This document shows positions 29,412 through 41,866 of a DNA stretch of 64,000 nucleotides, one piece after another. Numbering within the stretch: the first letter of the stretch is position 1; each line of letters opens with the position of its first letter. Below the pieces are notes generated by a model. The model was not told the origin of the DNA. It was given only the letters and a program-made list of their open reading frames with translations, and searched no databases. The stretch is from positions 62,001 through 126,000 of the forward strand of contig NZ_MUBK01000007.1 of assembly GCF_002127545.1 (NCBI RefSeq), in the 5' to 3' direction. The translations under genes and the position numbers were made by a program. The DNA is from Xenorhabdus beddingii. GTDB taxonomy: Bacteria > Pseudomonadota > Gammaproteobacteria > Enterobacterales > Enterobacteriaceae.

Positions 29412-30305
29412 TTATACCTCTTGTTGGCAACCTAACCAGCCTTCACGACCGGGAAAATCTGAACGCACAATTTTCCCAACAGGAAGCGCGTCTCTATTTT
29501 CAGGTAATAAATGACTTAATTTACAGAATTGAATACCTTGTTGATGAAGCATGTCCAATAATGTTTCAAATTGTAACGACTTCGACATACCTTCAACTTC
29601 GGTATGAATGGTGTAAACCGGAACACCACGATCATTTTTGATAGCCTCAAGGATAAAATGATTAAAGTCTGCATCATTGACTTGTGTGCCAACCACCTCA
29701 TCATAAGTCGGTAATGTGACAGGAATTTGTACCGTGCCCAAATTTCCATCGGGCAAGCGTGGCCTGAATGGGTGTGTTCCACGACAATCGCTGTTGTAAT
29801 CAAACTCAAAACGCTGTTTAACCGTCAGGACACGTTCATCTGCTCGCCAGCCAGCAACCGCTGAACAGGTAACAGGCTGCCCGGTCGCCCTTGCTAACGC
29901 ATTAACACCCAACTGCACTTGCTCTGCTAGCTGGGCCTCCGACCAACGCCCCACCCTGGCCTGCCAGCCTTGATGATCCCAGGCATGTAAACCGACTTCA
30001 TGACCCGCATCCATGGCTTGTTTCATCAAATACCCCAGATCTTTTGCGATCTTTTTTCCTGGCCATGCTGTACCCGCCAGCAAGATATCCAGACCGTAAA
30101 GGGATGCGGCATTTGATCTCAACATTTTCCAGAGAAATTTCGGCCGCAACAGGCGCCATAAATGGCGCCCCATGTTATCTGGCCCAACACTGAAGAAAAA
30201 GCTGGCCTGGATATTATGCTTCTGCAAAATCTCAAGCAATCGTGGTACACCTTCCTTTGTGCCCTGATAAGTATCCACATCGATTCTCAAACCAACCTGC
30301 TTCAT
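29412..30305 (-). CDS. arnD: 4-deoxy-4-formamido-L-arabinose-phosphoundecaprenol deformylase ArnD
   Basis: 297 residues of the NodB polysaccharide-deacetylase fold. GLRIDVDTY carries the metal-binding aspartates and [11 protein letters not shown] the histidines. It removes the formyl group from the undecaprenyl-linked sugar, committing it to transport. The start is ATG 30305, or the adjacent GTG 30308; an AGGA precedes both. The family N-terminus ([10 protein letters not shown]) does not decide between them. It is separated from arnA by a 36-bp gap. Confidence 0.95.
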   Translation of the reverse strand: MKQVGLRIDVDTYQGTKEGVPRLLEILQKHNIQASFFFSVGPDNMGRHLWRLLRPKFLWKMLRSNAASLYGLDILLAGTAWPGKKIAKDLGYLMKQAMDAGHEVGLHAWDHQGWQARVGRWSEAQLAEQVQLGVNALARATGQPVTCSAVAGWRADERVLTVKQRFEFDYNSDCRGTHPFRPRLPDGNLGTVQIPVTLPTYDEVVGTQVNDADFNHFILEAIKNDRGVPVYTIHTEVEGMSKSLQFETLLDMLHQQGIQFCKLSHLLPENRDALPVGKIVRSDFPGREGWLGCQQEV

Positions 30306-30344
30306 CACTTGATTCCTGATCTCTTCCTAATTCCCGATGAATGC

Positions 30345-32330
30345 CTAGTCTTTTCTTTTCAATTCTTCAACAGCCCCACGCAAAAAGAAATCCAATGTTT
30401 CATCAATGGTGTGTTTCATATCGATAGTCGGTTTCCAGCTCAACAAACGCTCTGCGTTTTTAATGCTGGGTTTGCGATGCTCAACGTCCTGATAACCCTG
30501 ACCATAATAGCTACTGCTTTCAATTTTCTTGAATCCGGCAAAGGGTGGGAAATGCCCCCGCAGCTCGTGTTTTTCAAAGCTATCCAGCAACATTTCCGCC
30601 AGTTGGCGAATGCTGGCTTCATTTGTCGGGTTACCAATATTGATAATTTGGCTATCACACGCATCATCCCGGTTCTCAATGATCCTGAACAGCGCTTCAA
30701 TACCATCGTGAATATCCGTGAAACAACGTTTTTGCTCCCCACCATCCACCAGCTTAATCGGGGAACCTTCGACTAGGTTCAAAATCAATTGGGTAATGGC
30801 CCTTGAACTACCAATACGTGCTGAATTCAGGTTATCCAATCTTGGCCCCATCCAGTTAAATGGACGGAATAACGTGAATTTCAGACCTTCTTTTGCACCA
30901 TATGCCCAAATAACCCGATCAAGTAGCTGCTTGGAAACCGAGTAGATCCAACGCTGTTTATTGATTGGCCCCACAATCAGGCGGGAAGTGTCTTCATCGA
31001 ATTCCTTGTCATCACACATCCCATAAACTTCGGATGTTGAAGGGAAAATAATCCGTTTGTTATATTTCACACAGTAGCGAACAATTTTCAGGTTTTCTTC
31101 AAAATCCAATTCAAAGACCCGTAACGGGTTACGGGTATATTCAATAGGCGTGGCAATCGCGACTAAAGGAAGAATGACGTCACATTTTTTGATGTGATAT
31201 TCAATCCATTCGGTATGAATACTGACATCCCCCTCAATGAAATGAAAACGGGGATTGCCAATAAATCGCTCAATGGCCGAAGACCCAATATCCATGCCGT
31301 AGATGTCATAGTTGCCATCATCCAACAACCGTTCGGTCAGATGATTACCAATAAATCCATTAACCCCCAAAATCAGGACACGTTTACGACGACTGATCTG
31401 TGTTGTCGCTTTCGGGCCAACATGACCCCCCGCCACAATTCCCATCTCAAGCGTGAGTCGATGACCCTGGACATACAGCCCGGACTCACTCTGCCCGCTC
31501 ACAATTTCCAACGCACCTTGACCACAGGCAATCACAAAGGGTGCAGTAGAAATCACAGTTCCGGGACGTTGGCCATGAGTCTGATCGAGTGGTTTTGCAC
31601 GCCAAATGATAATTTTGCGTTCACCCAAGAAAGTAAATGCGCCGGGATAGGGCTCAGTGACTGCCCTGACTAAGTTATTAATTTCTTTGGCCGATTTATT
31701 CCAATCTATTTCACCGTTTTCAGCCGTGCGACGACCAAAATAAGTTGCCTGACTTTCATCTTGAGGGATCGCTGGATAATGGCCTGATTTAATTTGGGGC
31801 AAGATGTGACTCAATAATCCCGCAGCGGCTTCGCGTATTTTTCTATGTACATCCAGTGAGGTATCAGTGTCACTGATCTGCACAGCCTGCTGCGCGACGA
31901 TATCCCCGGCATCCGGTTTTGCCAGCATTTTATGCAGCGTAACGCCGGTTTCTGTCTCACCATTGAGCACAGCCCAGTTAACCGGAGCACGACCACGATA
32001 TTTCGGCAATAATGAGCCATGAAGGTTAAATGTGCCTTTTTCAGCCAGTGACAAAATTTCCTGACTGAGCATATTACGATAGTAAAAAGAGAAAATGACG
32101 TCGGGTTTCATCTCACGGATGCGTTCAACCCAAAGCGGATGATTCACATTCTCCGGCGCAAATACAGGCAGTCCTAAATCTGCACCGCTACGTGAAACAG
32201 ATGAGAAAAAGTGATTTTCATTCGGATCATCAGTATGTGTAAACACGGCCTGAATATCAAAACCTGCTTTTACTAACGCATCAAGTCCGATACAGCCAAT
32301 ATCATGATAGGCAAAGATAACTGCTTTCAT
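30345..32330 (-). CDS. arnA: Bifunctional UDP-glucuronate decarboxylase / Ara4N formyltransferase ArnA
   Basis: 661 residues, two enzymes in one chain. The N-terminal formyltransferase (about 1-304) has [17 protein letters not shown] and TGVTLHKM, containing the catalytic Asn, His and Asp region. The C-terminal short-chain dehydrogenase-type decarboxylase (about 315-661) has the NAD-binding [18 protein letters not shown] and the active-site YSVSK. It oxidatively decarboxylates UDP-glucuronate to UDP-Ara4O, then formylates UDP-Ara4N after ArnB. Its ATG overlaps the arnC TAA by one base. Confidence 0.97.
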   Translation of the reverse strand: MKAVIFAYHDIGCIGLDALVKAGFDIQAVFTHTDDPNENHFFSSVSRSGADLGLPVFAPENVNHPLWVERIREMKPDVIFSFYYRNMLSQEILSLAEKGTFNLHGSLLPKYRGRAPVNWAVLNGETETGVTLHKMLAKPDAGDIVAQQAVQISDTDTSLDVHRKIREAAAGLLSHILPQIKSGHYPAIPQDESQATYFGRRTAENGEIDWNKSAKEINNLVRAVTEPYPGAFTFLGERKIIIWRAKPLDQTHGQRPGTVISTAPFVIACGQGALEIVSGQSESGLYVQGHRLTLEMGIVAGGHVGPKATTQISRRKRVLILGVNGFIGNHLTERLLDDGNYDIYGMDIGSSAIERFIGNPRFHFIEGDVSIHTEWIEYHIKKCDVILPLVAIATPIEYTRNPLRVFELDFEENLKIVRYCVKYNKRIIFPSTSEVYGMCDDKEFDEDTSRLIVGPINKQRWIYSVSKQLLDRVIWAYGAKEGLKFTLFRPFNWMGPRLDNLNSARIGSSRAITQLILNLVEGSPIKLVDGGEQKRCFTDIHDGIEALFRIIENRDDACDSQIINIGNPTNEASIRQLAEMLLDSFEKHELRGHFPPFAGFKKIESSSYYGQGYQDVEHRKPSIKNAERLLSWKPTIDMKHTIDETLDFFLRGAVEELKRKD

Positions 32331-33307
32331 TAACTTTCTTCCTGATTATCGTCGGTCTTTTTAACGCCGACCACTTTTTGAATAAAATAACGCGGGCGGG
32401 CACGAACATCGTTATAAATCCTGCCAACATATTCACCAAGTAATCCCATTGCGACAAACTGTGCACCAATGAACATAAAAAGGATCGCAAATAGCGTGAA
32501 CACCCCTTCAGCAGCCCATATTGAACCAAAAATAAAACGTAGCGTAATCAGCAGTACCGCTAACAAGAAACCGGTTACGGCAATAATACTTCCCACCACA
32601 CTCAATAACCGCAATGGGGCTGTCGTTAAGCAGGTCAGAAGGTCATACATCAGGTTTATCAGTTTCATGAAACTGTACTTGGAATCCCCAAACTCACGTT
32701 CTGCATGAGCCACATCTATTTCTGTCGTTTTACGTGCAAATGTATTGGCAAGTATGGGAATAAAGGTACTGCGTTCATGGCATTGCAACATCGCGCGGAC
32801 AATATGACGACGATAGGCCCGCAACATACAGCCATAATCTCCCATTGAACGCCCCGTAGCCTTAGTGATCATCGCGTTGATGATTTTGGATGCACTTTTA
32901 CGGAACCAGGAATCCTGACGGTTAGCACGACGTGTACCTACAACGTCATAGCCCTCTTCTGCTGTTTTAACCAGCCGGGGGATCTCTTCGGGTGGATTTT
33001 GTAAATCAGCATCAAGTGTGATAATCAGATCACCATCAGCCTGATGAAACCCCGCCATAATCGCCGAATGTTGCCCATAGTTGCGGTTAAGCAAAATGGC
33101 AATCACATGATTTTCAGGAAGTTCCGCTGCCTGAACTAACATATTGGCAGAGTTGTCACGGCTACCGTCATCAACCAAAATTAATTCATATTTCTGTTCA
33201 AGCTGTTGGCAGGCTGCGAGAGTTCTTTCTAACAATTGGGGTAAACTTTCTTCTTCGTTATAAACGGGAATAACGACCGAAACTTTTTTAATTTTCTCAA
33301 ATGTCAC
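32330..33307 (-). CDS. arnC: Undecaprenyl-phosphate 4-deoxy-4-formamido-L-arabinose transferase ArnC
   Basis: 325 residues: a cytoplasmic GT2 glycosyltransferase domain ([18 protein letters not shown], then [14 protein letters not shown] with the DAD/DXD metal motif) and two C-terminal membrane helices (about 235-300). It attaches the formylated sugar to undecaprenyl phosphate. The start is GTG at 33307, immediately after the arnB stop codon (TAA GTG). Confidence 0.96.
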   Translation of the reverse strand: MTFEKIKKVSVVIPVYNEEESLPQLLERTLAACQQLEQKYELILVDDGSRDNSANMLVQAAELPENHVIAILLNRNYGQHSAIMAGFHQADGDLIITLDADLQNPPEEIPRLVKTAEEGYDVVGTRRANRQDSWFRKSASKIINAMITKATGRSMGDYGCMLRAYRRHIVRAMLQCHERSTFIPILANTFARKTTEIDVAHAEREFGDSKYSFMKLINLMYDLLTCLTTAPLRLLSVVGSIIAVTGFLLAVLLITLRFIFGSIWAAEGVFTLFAILFMFIGAQFVAMGLLGEYVGRIYNDVRARPRYFIQKVVGVKKTDDNQEES

Positions 33308-34453
33308 TTAGTTATGCTCCAAAAGAATTTCTGTTATCGCATTCACAACACGATCGACATCATCATTGTTCATATCTGGAAAAAGTGGCAAAGAACACAG
33401 GGTTGACGAGTTCCACTCAGAGACAGGCAGGGAAAGCTGAGGATAACGTTCTCTGTAATATTTTTGCGTATGGGCGGCTTTAAAATGCAGACCCGTACCG
33501 ATATTCCTCTCTTTCAGGCGTTCCATGAAAGTATCCCGATCAATACCACAACGGCTTTTGTCAACACGTACCATGAAAAGATGATGGGAGTGCAAATGCT
33601 CATATTCAGGCATACTCAGCATTTGCAAAGGTGAATCGATAAGCGCAGCCGAATATCGGGCTACCAGCTCACAACGACGTGCGTTCATTGATGCTAATTT
33701 GCCCAACTGTACAACCGCCATCGCTGCGTGAATATCTGATAGGTTATATTTAAAACCCGGTTCAACGACTTCTGCCTGTGGTTTCCTACCTTGGATCTGC
33801 CGGTCGAAAGCATCAACCGCCAATCCATGAAATTTTAAACAACGAACCCGCCGGGCAAGTTCATCATCATCGGTAACAAACATGCCACCTTCAGCACAGG
33901 TCATGTTTTTAATGGCATGAAAAGAAAAAAGAGCGGTTCCCTGTTCCCCTACCCACTCGTTTTTATAGCGGGTTCCGACGGCATGGGCTGCGTCTTCAAT
34001 CAAGGGAATATTGGCTTCTTTGGCCACCGCTCGCAGGGCATCAAGATCGCAGGGTGCCCCGGCATAATGGACAGGAATGATCGCTTTGGTTTTTGGGGTA
34101 ATGGCTTTTTTGATTGTATCCGCACTGACCATTAGCGTATCGCGGTCAACATCAACCATGACAGGCTCGGCACCCAGCAAACAGATCATATTGATGGTGG
34201 AAACCCAGGTTTGGGAAGGGGTAATGACTTCATCGCCAGGGCCTATACCTAACGCCAGTAGAACCAGATGCATTCCCGCAGTCGCCGAGCATAAAGCAAC
34301 AGCATGTTTACATCCGAACATGCGAGAAAAATCTTGCTCTAATTGGTGGTTTTGTGGCCCTGTAGTAATCCAACCTGAACGTAAAACATTTTCTATTGCT
34401 TCTATCTCTTCACCGCCAATCGCCGGGCGGGAAAATGGCAAAAAACTATCCAT
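33308..34453 (-). CDS. arnB: UDP-4-amino-4-deoxy-L-arabinose aminotransferase ArnB
   Basis: 381 residues of the DegT/DnrJ/EryC1 PLP-dependent sugar aminotransferase family. The PLP lysine is Lys182 in [11 protein letters not shown], and the [10 protein letters not shown] segment holds the ring-stacking Asp/His. It converts UDP-Ara4O to UDP-Ara4N using glutamate. It is the first gene of arnBCADTEF (pbgP/pmr operon). In Photorhabdus the orthologous operon is PhoP-dependent and needed for survival in insects; a similar role here is inferred. Confidence 0.96.
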   Translation of the reverse strand: MDSFLPFSRPAIGGEEIEAIENVLRSGWITTGPQNHQLEQDFSRMFGCKHAVALCSATAGMHLVLLALGIGPGDEVITPSQTWVSTINMICLLGAEPVMVDVDRDTLMVSADTIKKAITPKTKAIIPVHYAGAPCDLDALRAVAKEANIPLIEDAAHAVGTRYKNEWVGEQGTALFSFHAIKNMTCAEGGMFVTDDDELARRVRCLKFHGLAVDAFDRQIQGRKPQAEVVEPGFKYNLSDIHAAMAVVQLGKLASMNARRCELVARYSAALIDSPLQMLSMPEYEHLHSHHLFMVRVDKSRCGIDRDTFMERLKERNIGTGLHFKAAHTQKYYRERYPQLSLPVSEWNSSTLCSLPLFPDMNNDDVDRVVNAITEILLEHN

Positions 34454-34609
34454 AATCGCCTTATGCCTTGTGTAACCAATTTGTTTTATGTATTCAACGA
34501 TTCTAAATGATGCTTGTTTAACGAAGCCTCAACAAAGAAACAAATTTTAGTCAGCCAAGACACCCCAAAAGGAGGCGCTAATGATTATGGTGGATTTTAC
34601 TTACAGGAA
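34454..34609 (-). promoter_or_regulatory. arn operon promoter region
   Basis: The gap upstream of arnB must hold the arn promoter. On the minus strand a TAGAAT -10 candidate lies near 34502-34507, and TTGTTTCTTTGTTGAGG further upstream is a poor match to the PhoP direct-repeat pattern (TGTTTA-N5-TGTTTA). The regulator cannot be decided from sequence alone. Confidence 0.35.
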
Positions 34610-35377
34610 TTATTGATGGCTGACCCTCCATAATTTATAGCCTGTATTTTTGATATGTCTAATTTTTACTTCAAAAATTTCCGATAAATTTCGTTCCGTC
34701 ATAACATTCTGTGGTACACCAGAAGCCAATAATTTTCCATGTGAAAGTAACCATACTCCATTAGCCTGTTCATAAGTGTGATTAAGATCATGACTACTCA
34801 ACAGTACCGCTCCTCCCAATGTGCAAAACTTTTTGATCAACTTATCTAAGATGGCTTGTTGGGTAATATCAAGATTATTGGTAGGCTCATCAAGCAGAAG
34901 TAATCTCCCATTAGGATCCAACTCCGGCCATACCTGAAGAAAAGTTCCGGCTAACCTGACTCGCTGCCACTCTCCGCCTGATAACTGACCCATTGGGGAC
35001 GAAAGTAATGGGAGGAGCTTCATTTGCTGGCAGAGTTCATATAATACGTTCTCACTCTGAGCCAATGGCGCCGATTCGGGACGGAACATGTCCAGATATT
35101 GGAAAACCGGCATGATAGGCGTCGATGATGATTGGGAGAACCAGGCCCGACATCTTGCCAGTTCGTGTTGGCGATAATTTCCTAAGTCCCTGCCAATGAG
35201 ATGAATGTGTCCACTATAGGATAAAATTCCGGCAGCCGCAGAAAGCAAGGTGCTTTTTCCTGAACCATTCAAGCCAACCAGATGAATTTGTTCTCCAGCC
35301 ATTACTGCCCCAGACAGCGCTTTCAGTCGGTTACTGACGGTAACATTATCCAGTACTAAAATCGGCGGGTTAGTCAT
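34610..35377 (-). CDS. btuD: Vitamin B12 import ATPase BtuD
   Basis: 255 residues, an ABC ATPase with Walker A GLNGSGKST (35-43), signature LSGGEWQRV, Walker B LLLLDEPTNNLD and H-loop LSSHDLNH. The E. coli BtuC2D2 complex imports cobalamin delivered by BtuF. It is separated from btuC by 107 bp; in E. coli btuE lies in that position. Downstream comes the arn operon rather than nlpC. Confidence 0.94.
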   Translation of the reverse strand: MTNPPILVLDNVTVSNRLKALSGAVMAGEQIHLVGLNGSGKSTLLSAAAGILSYSGHIHLIGRDLGNYRQHELARCRAWFSQSSSTPIMPVFQYLDMFRPESAPLAQSENVLYELCQQMKLLPLLSSPMGQLSGGEWQRVRLAGTFLQVWPELDPNGRLLLLDEPTNNLDITQQAILDKLIKKFCTLGGAVLLSSHDLNHTYEQANGVWLLSHGKLLASGVPQNVMTERNLSEIFEVKIRHIKNTGYKLWRVSHQ

Positions 35378-35441
35378 GTTATTCCCTCATTTTATTCTTT
35401 TAAATTTTAACCCATTACCCTAACCGACGGGGAAATCGCTA

Positions 35442-35471
35442 TTTGTCCTTACTTAATTTGTCCTTACTTAA
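35442..35471. repeat. 15-bp tandem duplication between btuC and btuD
   Basis: TTTGTCCTTACTTAA is present twice head to tail (35442-35456, 35457-35471). Looser CTTAATA copies follow toward btuC. It fills the place where btuE would lie in E. coli. Confidence 0.85.
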
Positions 35472-35484
35472 TAGTGATATGCCC

Positions 35485-36480
35485 TTAATAGCGATGTGTT
35501 CTTAATAAAAGCCATATAAAAACGGGGGCGCCCAAGGTGACAGTAACAACGCCAATCGGCACTTCTGCGTGAGAGAGTGACAGGCGGGAAAATAAATCCG
35601 CCAACAGTAAACCACAACCGCCAGCCAATGCACTGGCTGGCAGCAACGCTTTATGATCTGTCAGGCCGGTAAGCCTTAGAATATGGGGAATAACTAAGCC
35701 GATAAAACTTATCGCTCCCGCCAGGGCAACACTTAATCCAACCAGCAATCCAACCACTGATACAAATAAATTACGCCATTTATGATGAGATATACCCAGT
35801 TGCCGAGCCTGCAATTCCCCGAGTGAGAGGTAATTCAGAATGTTTCCTTTGCGACTTAGCCACAAGATAACAGGAAGCAACGCAATCACTAGCCATTTCT
35901 GGCGCCAGTCAATGCCACTGAAACTTCCCATCATCCAATACATCAACTGTCGCAGATCCAAACTGGTGCTGAAATAAACCATCCATGTCATCATGGCGCC
36001 AAATATGACGCCGAAAGCAACACCGATCAATAATAGGCGAGTATTGGTAACTTGATGTCTTCGGGAAAAAGTCAGCAAAATGGCCGTCATGAAAAGCGCG
36101 CCAAATACCGCTCCGACGCTCAATAACCACAAAGGCGCCATGCCATGAAAAGCAAGTATCAAACATACCACGACAACACCCGCACCATTGCTGATCCCAA
36201 GCAATCCCGGTTCTGCCAACGGGTTCTCAAATAATGCCTGCATGATGGCACCGGAGACCGCCAAACTTGCCCCGACCGCCATCACTGCAAGCGCCCTGGG
36301 TAACCTTAATTGCCAAATAAACAACCGGGCAGAATCAGATAGCCATTGATCAGGCCAAAACCAAATTTCGCCGGCGCATAATGACAAAACAAACAGAGTA
36401 ATGAACAAAACAGATAAAATCACTATCACTTGATGGTTACGTTTTCTCTGATAAGTGATCAACGCATAGACTGAGTGCAT
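35485..36480 (-). CDS. btuC: Vitamin B12 import permease BtuC
   Basis: 331 residues of the BtuC/FecCD family with about ten membrane helices. It carries the [25 protein letters not shown] gate region ([19 protein letters not shown]), LLGISNGAG and [15 protein letters not shown]. It forms the transmembrane channel for cobalamin with BtuD. Position next to ihfA is conserved from E. coli. HmuU at 24060-25061 is its heme-transporting paralogue. Confidence 0.94.
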   Translation of the reverse strand: MHSVYALITYQRKRNHQVIVILSVLFITLFVLSLCAGEIWFWPDQWLSDSARLFIWQLRLPRALAVMAVGASLAVSGAIMQALFENPLAEPGLLGISNGAGVVVVCLILAFHGMAPLWLLSVGAVFGALFMTAILLTFSRRHQVTNTRLLLIGVAFGVIFGAMMTWMVYFSTSLDLRQLMYWMMGSFSGIDWRQKWLVIALLPVILWLSRKGNILNYLSLGELQARQLGISHHKWRNLFVSVVGLLVGLSVALAGAISFIGLVIPHILRLTGLTDHKALLPASALAGGCGLLLADLFSRLSLSHAEVPIGVVTVTLGAPVFIWLLLRTHRY

Positions 36481-36545
36481 GGTGATATGGAGCCATTAAG
36501 GAAACAAAATACCTATCCCATTGCATACAACGGGATATGAATAAT

Positions 36546-36573
36546 AAAAAGACCGCACAAGGGCGGCCTTTTT
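36546..36573 (-). terminator. ihfA terminator
   Basis: AAAAAGACCGC (36546-36556) pairs, with one mismatch, with GCGGCCTTTTT (36563-36573). On the minus strand the stem is followed by TTTTTATTAT. It probably ends the pheST-ihfA transcript before btuC. Confidence 0.85.
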
Positions 36574-36579
36574 ATGGAT

Positions 36580-36876
36580 TTATTCTTTGGGTAATGCTTT
36601 TTCTACCCGATTTTTCAGCTTTTGGCCTGGGCGAAAAGTGACAACACGGCGAGCCGTAATCGGAATATCCTCTCCTGTTTTTGGATTGCGGCCCGGACGT
36701 TGATTCTTGTCTCGCAAATCAAAGTTGCCAAATCCAGATAACTTAACTTGCTCCCCGTTCTCCAAAGAGCGACGCACTTCTTCAAAGAACATCTCTACTA
36801 GATCTTTAGCATCACGCTTGCTAATACCCAGTTTTTCAAAAAGATTTTCTGACATTTCAGCTTTAGTAAGCGCCAT
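36580..36876 (-). CDS. ihfA: Integration host factor subunit alpha
   Basis: 98 residues, nearly the E. coli length. This nucleoid protein of the HU/IHF family pairs with IhfB, bends DNA sharply and assists recombination, replication and transcription. The DNA-intercalating arm [23 protein letters not shown] is intact, including the Pro that inserts into the minor groove. It lies 4 bp after pheT, in the conserved pheST-ihfA operon. Confidence 0.98.
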   Translation of the reverse strand: MALTKAEMSENLFEKLGISKRDAKDLVEMFFEEVRRSLENGEQVKLSGFGNFDLRDKNQRPGRNPKTGEDIPITARRVVTFRPGQKLKNRVEKALPKE

Positions 36877-36880
36877 AAGT

Positions 36881-39268
36881 TCAGTCCCTCAAGGATGCTT
36901 GGAATCGCTGTTCTAGTGCAGCAACGCATTTATTAACGGTCGCAGCAATTTCTTCTTCTTCCAGTGTACGCCTGGTATCCTGCAAGATTAAGCTAATAGC
37001 AAGGCTCTTGTAGCCTTCCGCGACACCTTTACCACAATACACGTCAAATAAGTTTATGCCAACTATATGATTTACGCCAACTTTCTTGCATTCAGCCAGA
37101 ACATCTTCTGCGGCTACATTTTCAGGCACAACAATGGCGATATCACGGCGGTTAGATGGGAAACGAGAAACTTCTGCCATCTCAGGTATCACGCGGTCTA
37201 CCAGACTGGACCATAATAACTCGAATACCACGGTACGGCCGTTTAAGTCAAGTTTACGCTCCAGCTCTGGATGAACAACACCGATATAACCAATGTAACT
37301 ATTTCCCAAATAAATCCCTGCACTTTGTCCAGGATGCAGGGCAGAATGTTTCTCTGCCCTAAAGGAAATTCCAGATAGTTTACCAGTCAATTCTAAAACA
37401 GATTCTAAATCACCCTTCAAATCAAAGAAATCAATTGGTTGTTTTTCAACCATCCAGTGTTCTTCGAAACGATTTCCTGCGATAACGCCAGCAAGCATCA
37501 ATTCCTGACGAATGCCGTGCTCCGCTTTCTCATCCGGCACGAAACGCAGACCTGTTTCAAATAAACGAACCCGGTTCTGTTGGCGATTCTGGTTATACGC
37601 AACTGTCGTTAATAACCCGGTCAACAAAGATAAGCGCATTGCAGACATATCTGCCGAAATCGGATTAGGCAGGATCAACGCTTCTTCCTGTGGATGCAGG
37701 TGTTGCTGAATTTTAGGATCAACAAAGCTATAGGTAATTGCTTCTTGATAACCTCGGTCCACCAACATGGTTTTAACCCGTTTTAGCGGCAAATCAGCTT
37801 CACGGTGTGAAGTCATGATCAGATCAGCACGTACTGGCACATCAGGAATATTGTTATAACCGTAAATACGGGCAACTTCCTCAACCAAGTCTTCTTCGAT
37901 CTGCATATCAAAACGCCAGCTAGGTGCAACAGCTTGCCAGATATCATTCTGGACGGTGACCTGACAACCTAAACGGGTCAGAATATCTGTGACCTGTTCA
38001 TCAGCGATATGATGACCAATCAAGCGATCCAGTTTCTTGCGGCTCAACGTAATCGTGGCAGGTTTTGGCAAATGGGATTCACTGGTGACATCCACGATCT
38101 CCCCCGCTTCTCCACCACAAATAGTCAGCAACAACTGAGTGGCATATTCCATCGCTTTATGTTGAAGCTGTGGATCGACCCCACGCTCAAAACGATGGGA
38201 GGCATCAGTATGCAGACCATAACGGCGGGCACGACCAACAATGGCCAACGGTGCGAAGAATGCACTTTCTAGCATAATATGCTGTGTTTCCGCATTCACA
38301 CCAGAATATTCTCCACCAAAAACGCCTGCTATAGCAAGTGCTTGCTTTTCATCAGAAATCACCAGCGTTTCAGCAGAAAGTTCGGTTTTATTGCCATCCA
38401 GCAGGGTGAGTTTTTCCCCCTGCTCAGCCATGCGCACAATAATTGAGCCATTCAGACGTTCCAGATCGAATGCGTGCAATGGCTGACCCAGCTCAAGCAA
38501 AACATAGTTGGTGACATCAACGACCGGATCAATGGAACGGATCCCACCACGACGCAGTTTCTCACGCATCCATAATGGAGTAATAGCCTTAACGTTCACA
38601 TTTTTAATCACTCGCCCCAAATAACGCGGACAAGCGTCAGGTGCGTCAACACGAATAGGGAATTTCGCGTCGATGGTTGATTCAACCGCTTCAATTTTTG
38701 GTTCGGTCAGGGACAACTTATTAACGACCGCAACATCACGGGCAACTCCCATGATACTCAGGCAATCAGCACGATTGGGTGTAATGCTGATCTCAATCGC
38801 ATTATCATCCAATTTCATATAGTCGCGCAGATCTGCACCAATCGGAGCATCGGCCGGCAGTTCAATGATGCCATCCTGATCGTCAGCAATGCCGAGTTCA
38901 GAAAATGAACACAGCATCCCTTCTGACGGTTCTCCACGCAATTTAGCGGGTTTAATTTTGAAATCGCCCGGTAACACCGCACCGATTGTAGCAACCGCGA
39001 CACGAAGTCCCTGACGGCAATTGGGTGCACCACAAACGATATCCAGCAAGCGGTCGCCACCAACATTAACTTTTGTAACACGTAATTTATCTGCATTTGG
39101 ATGTTGACCACATTCGACAACTTCACCTACAAATACACCGTGGAATTGACCTGCCACCTTTTCAACACCATCAACTTCCAAACCCGCCATGGTGATTTGA
39201 TCAGACAATGCTTCACTACTAATGGCCGGGTTTGCCCACTCGCGTAACCAGAGTTCACTGAATTTCAT
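36881..39268 (-). CDS. pheT: Phenylalanyl-tRNA synthetase beta subunit
   Basis: 795 residues, as in E. coli. Domains in order: an EMAP/tRNA-binding domain (about 40-150, with [13 protein letters not shown]), B3/B4 editing region (about 210-390), B5, the inactive class II synthetase-like core, and the C-terminal FDX-ACB anticodon-binding domain (about 700-794, with [14 protein letters not shown]). With PheS it forms the alpha2-beta2 enzyme charging tRNA-Phe, and it edits mischarged Tyr-tRNA. It follows pheS by 14 bp. Confidence 0.98.
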   Translation of the reverse strand: MKFSELWLREWANPAISSEALSDQITMAGLEVDGVEKVAGQFHGVFVGEVVECGQHPNADKLRVTKVNVGGDRLLDIVCGAPNCRQGLRVAVATIGAVLPGDFKIKPAKLRGEPSEGMLCSFSELGIADDQDGIIELPADAPIGADLRDYMKLDDNAIEISITPNRADCLSIMGVARDVAVVNKLSLTEPKIEAVESTIDAKFPIRVDAPDACPRYLGRVIKNVNVKAITPLWMREKLRRGGIRSIDPVVDVTNYVLLELGQPLHAFDLERLNGSIIVRMAEQGEKLTLLDGNKTELSAETLVISDEKQALAIAGVFGGEYSGVNAETQHIMLESAFFAPLAIVGRARRYGLHTDASHRFERGVDPQLQHKAMEYATQLLLTICGGEAGEIVDVTSESHLPKPATITLSRKKLDRLIGHHIADEQVTDILTRLGCQVTVQNDIWQAVAPSWRFDMQIEEDLVEEVARIYGYNNIPDVPVRADLIMTSHREADLPLKRVKTMLVDRGYQEAITYSFVDPKIQQHLHPQEEALILPNPISADMSAMRLSLLTGLLTTVAYNQNRQQNRVRLFETGLRFVPDEKAEHGIRQELMLAGVIAGNRFEEHWMVEKQPIDFFDLKGDLESVLELTGKLSGISFRAEKHSALHPGQSAGIYLGNSYIGYIGVVHPELERKLDLNGRTVVFELLWSSLVDRVIPEMAEVSRFPSNRRDIAIVVPENVAAEDVLAECKKVGVNHIVGINLFDVYCGKGVAEGYKSLAISLILQDTRRTLEEEEIAATVNKCVAALEQRFQASLRD

Positions 39269-39282
39269 GAGATATACCCGCC

Positions 39283-40311
<1,029 letters not shown>

Positions 40312-40355
40312 CTATGTCCTCAAATGATCTATTGATGAGGCCATAAAAATAAAAA

Positions 40356-40374
40356 AGCCTCCACACTGGAGGCT
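40356..40374 (-). terminator. pheST attenuator terminator
   Basis: AGCCTCCA (40356-40363) and TGGAGGCT (40367-40374) form a tight hairpin. On the minus strand it is followed by TTTTTATTTTTA. It lies between the pheM leader peptide and pheS, where the transcription attenuator belongs. The leader upstream contains further complementary segments that could form the antiterminator (AAACGAAAAA tracts and AGCGCC/GGCTTTGCGC). Confidence 0.9.
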
Positions 40375-40421
40375 CAAGCGCTGTTTTTCGTTTCTTTTCT
40401 TACGCGCAAAGCCCCCTATTT

Positions 40422-40469
40422 TCAGGCGCTAAAGTAAAAAAAGAAACGAAAAAAGGCTAATTTCATCAT
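40422..40469 (-). CDS. pheM: pheST leader peptide PheM
   Basis: A 15-codon reading frame encodes [15 protein letters not shown], with five phenylalanines clustered after residue 5. It is preceded by GGAG on the minus strand and followed by an attenuator. E. coli PheM ([14 protein letters not shown]) shares the FRFFFYFS core. Ribosome stalling at Phe codons when charged tRNA-Phe is scarce favours antitermination and raises pheST expression. The second ATG could also serve as the start. Confidence 0.93.
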   Translation of the reverse strand: [15 protein letters not shown]

Positions 40470-40600
40470 TTTGCTTTTCTCTCCTGTCATCTTTTTGAAT
40501 TTGGCTAATCGTAATCTGCCGGTTGCCATTCAGGTCTAAGCAACAGACTGTTCAACCGTAGACTGAACACATAATAAGCCATGTTTGGGGAAAAAGTAAA

Positions 40601-40620
40601 AGAGGGAGCAAGCTCCCTCT
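40601..40620 (-). terminator. rplT terminator
   Basis: A 9-bp perfect stem AGAGGGAGC/GCTCCCTCT with a 2-nt spacer, read on the minus strand into TTTTACTTTTTCC. It lies directly after rplT and separates the infC-rpmI-rplT transcript from pheM-pheST. Confidence 0.85.
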
Positions 40621-40631
40621 TCTAACCTGAC

Positions 40632-40997
<366 letters not shown>

Positions 40998-41031
40998 CTA
41001 TCGTCTCTGAGTTCTAATCTAAAAAATTTGC

Positions 41032-41250
<219 letters not shown>

Positions 41251-41323
41251 TTAATTACAACGAACTAGTAAGGCGAATAGACCCCAACCGGAATTAGCCG
41301 GAGTCGATTACTTGTTTGCCTGA

Positions 41324-41863
41324 CTATTTCTTCTTAGGAGCGAGCACCATGATCATTTGGCGGCCTTCAACCTTCGAGGGGAAGGATTCAACTGCTGCCA
41401 GTTCACTCAGATCATCACGGATGCGGGTAAGCATCTCGATACCAATCTGCTGGTGCGCCATTTCACGCCCACGAAAACGCAGGGTGATTTTGGCTTTATC
41501 GCCATCTTCCAGAAAACGAATCAGGTTGCGTAGTTTGACCTGATAGTCGCCTTCATCTGTACCAGGACGGAATTTAATTTCCTTAACCTGAATAACCTTT
41601 TGTTTCTTTTTCTGTTCTTTGACTGACTTACTCTTCTCATAGAGGAACTTGCCGTAATCCATAATACGACAAACCGGCGGTTCGGCATTTGGGCTAATTT
41701 CCACCAAATCAACACCAGATTCCTCAGCTTTCTCAAGAGCTTCTCTCAGACTGACAATGCCAATCTGCTCGCCATCTAATCCAGTTAAACGAACTTCAGA
41801 GGCGCGAATCTCTTCATTAATGCGATTTGGGCGCGCCGGTTGAATTCTTTTTCCGCCTTTAAT
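41324..41863 (-). CDS. infC: Translation initiation factor IF-3 (ATT start)
   Basis: 179 residues when read from ATT at 41863: it begins (M)[20 protein letters not shown] and runs into the [21 protein letters not shown] linker and C-terminal domain. IF-3 keeps 30S subunits free and proofreads start-codon pairing. ATT is the conserved unusual initiator of infC, which IF-3 itself discriminates against, giving autorepression. The first in-frame ATG lies after the N-terminal domain and would truncate the protein. The Shine-Dalgarno (GGAGGAATAAGG) overlaps the end of thrS, three codons upstream. Confidence 0.97.
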   Translation of the reverse strand: MKGGKRIQPARPNRINEEIRASEVRLTGLDGEQIGIVSLREALEKAEESGVDLVEISPNAEPPVCRIMDYGKFLYEKSKSVKEQKKKQKVIQVKEIKFRPGTDEGDYQVKLRNLIRFLEDGDKAKITLRFRGREMAHQQIGIEMLTRIRDDLSELAAVESFPSKVEGRQMIMVLAPKKK

Positions 41864-41866
41864 ACC

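Noticed and set aside
30162..30776. 204-residue ORF antisense to arnD/arnA
   Set aside because: Crosses two well-supported genes on the other strand and shows no domain.
34501..34560. PhoP or PmrA box upstream of arnB
   Set aside because: Only a weak match to the PhoP direct repeat and none to the PmrA consensus; left as an undecided promoter region.
41324..41707. 127-residue ATG/GTG-started version of IF-3
   Set aside because: It lacks the N-terminal domain that is intact from the ATT start at 41863.
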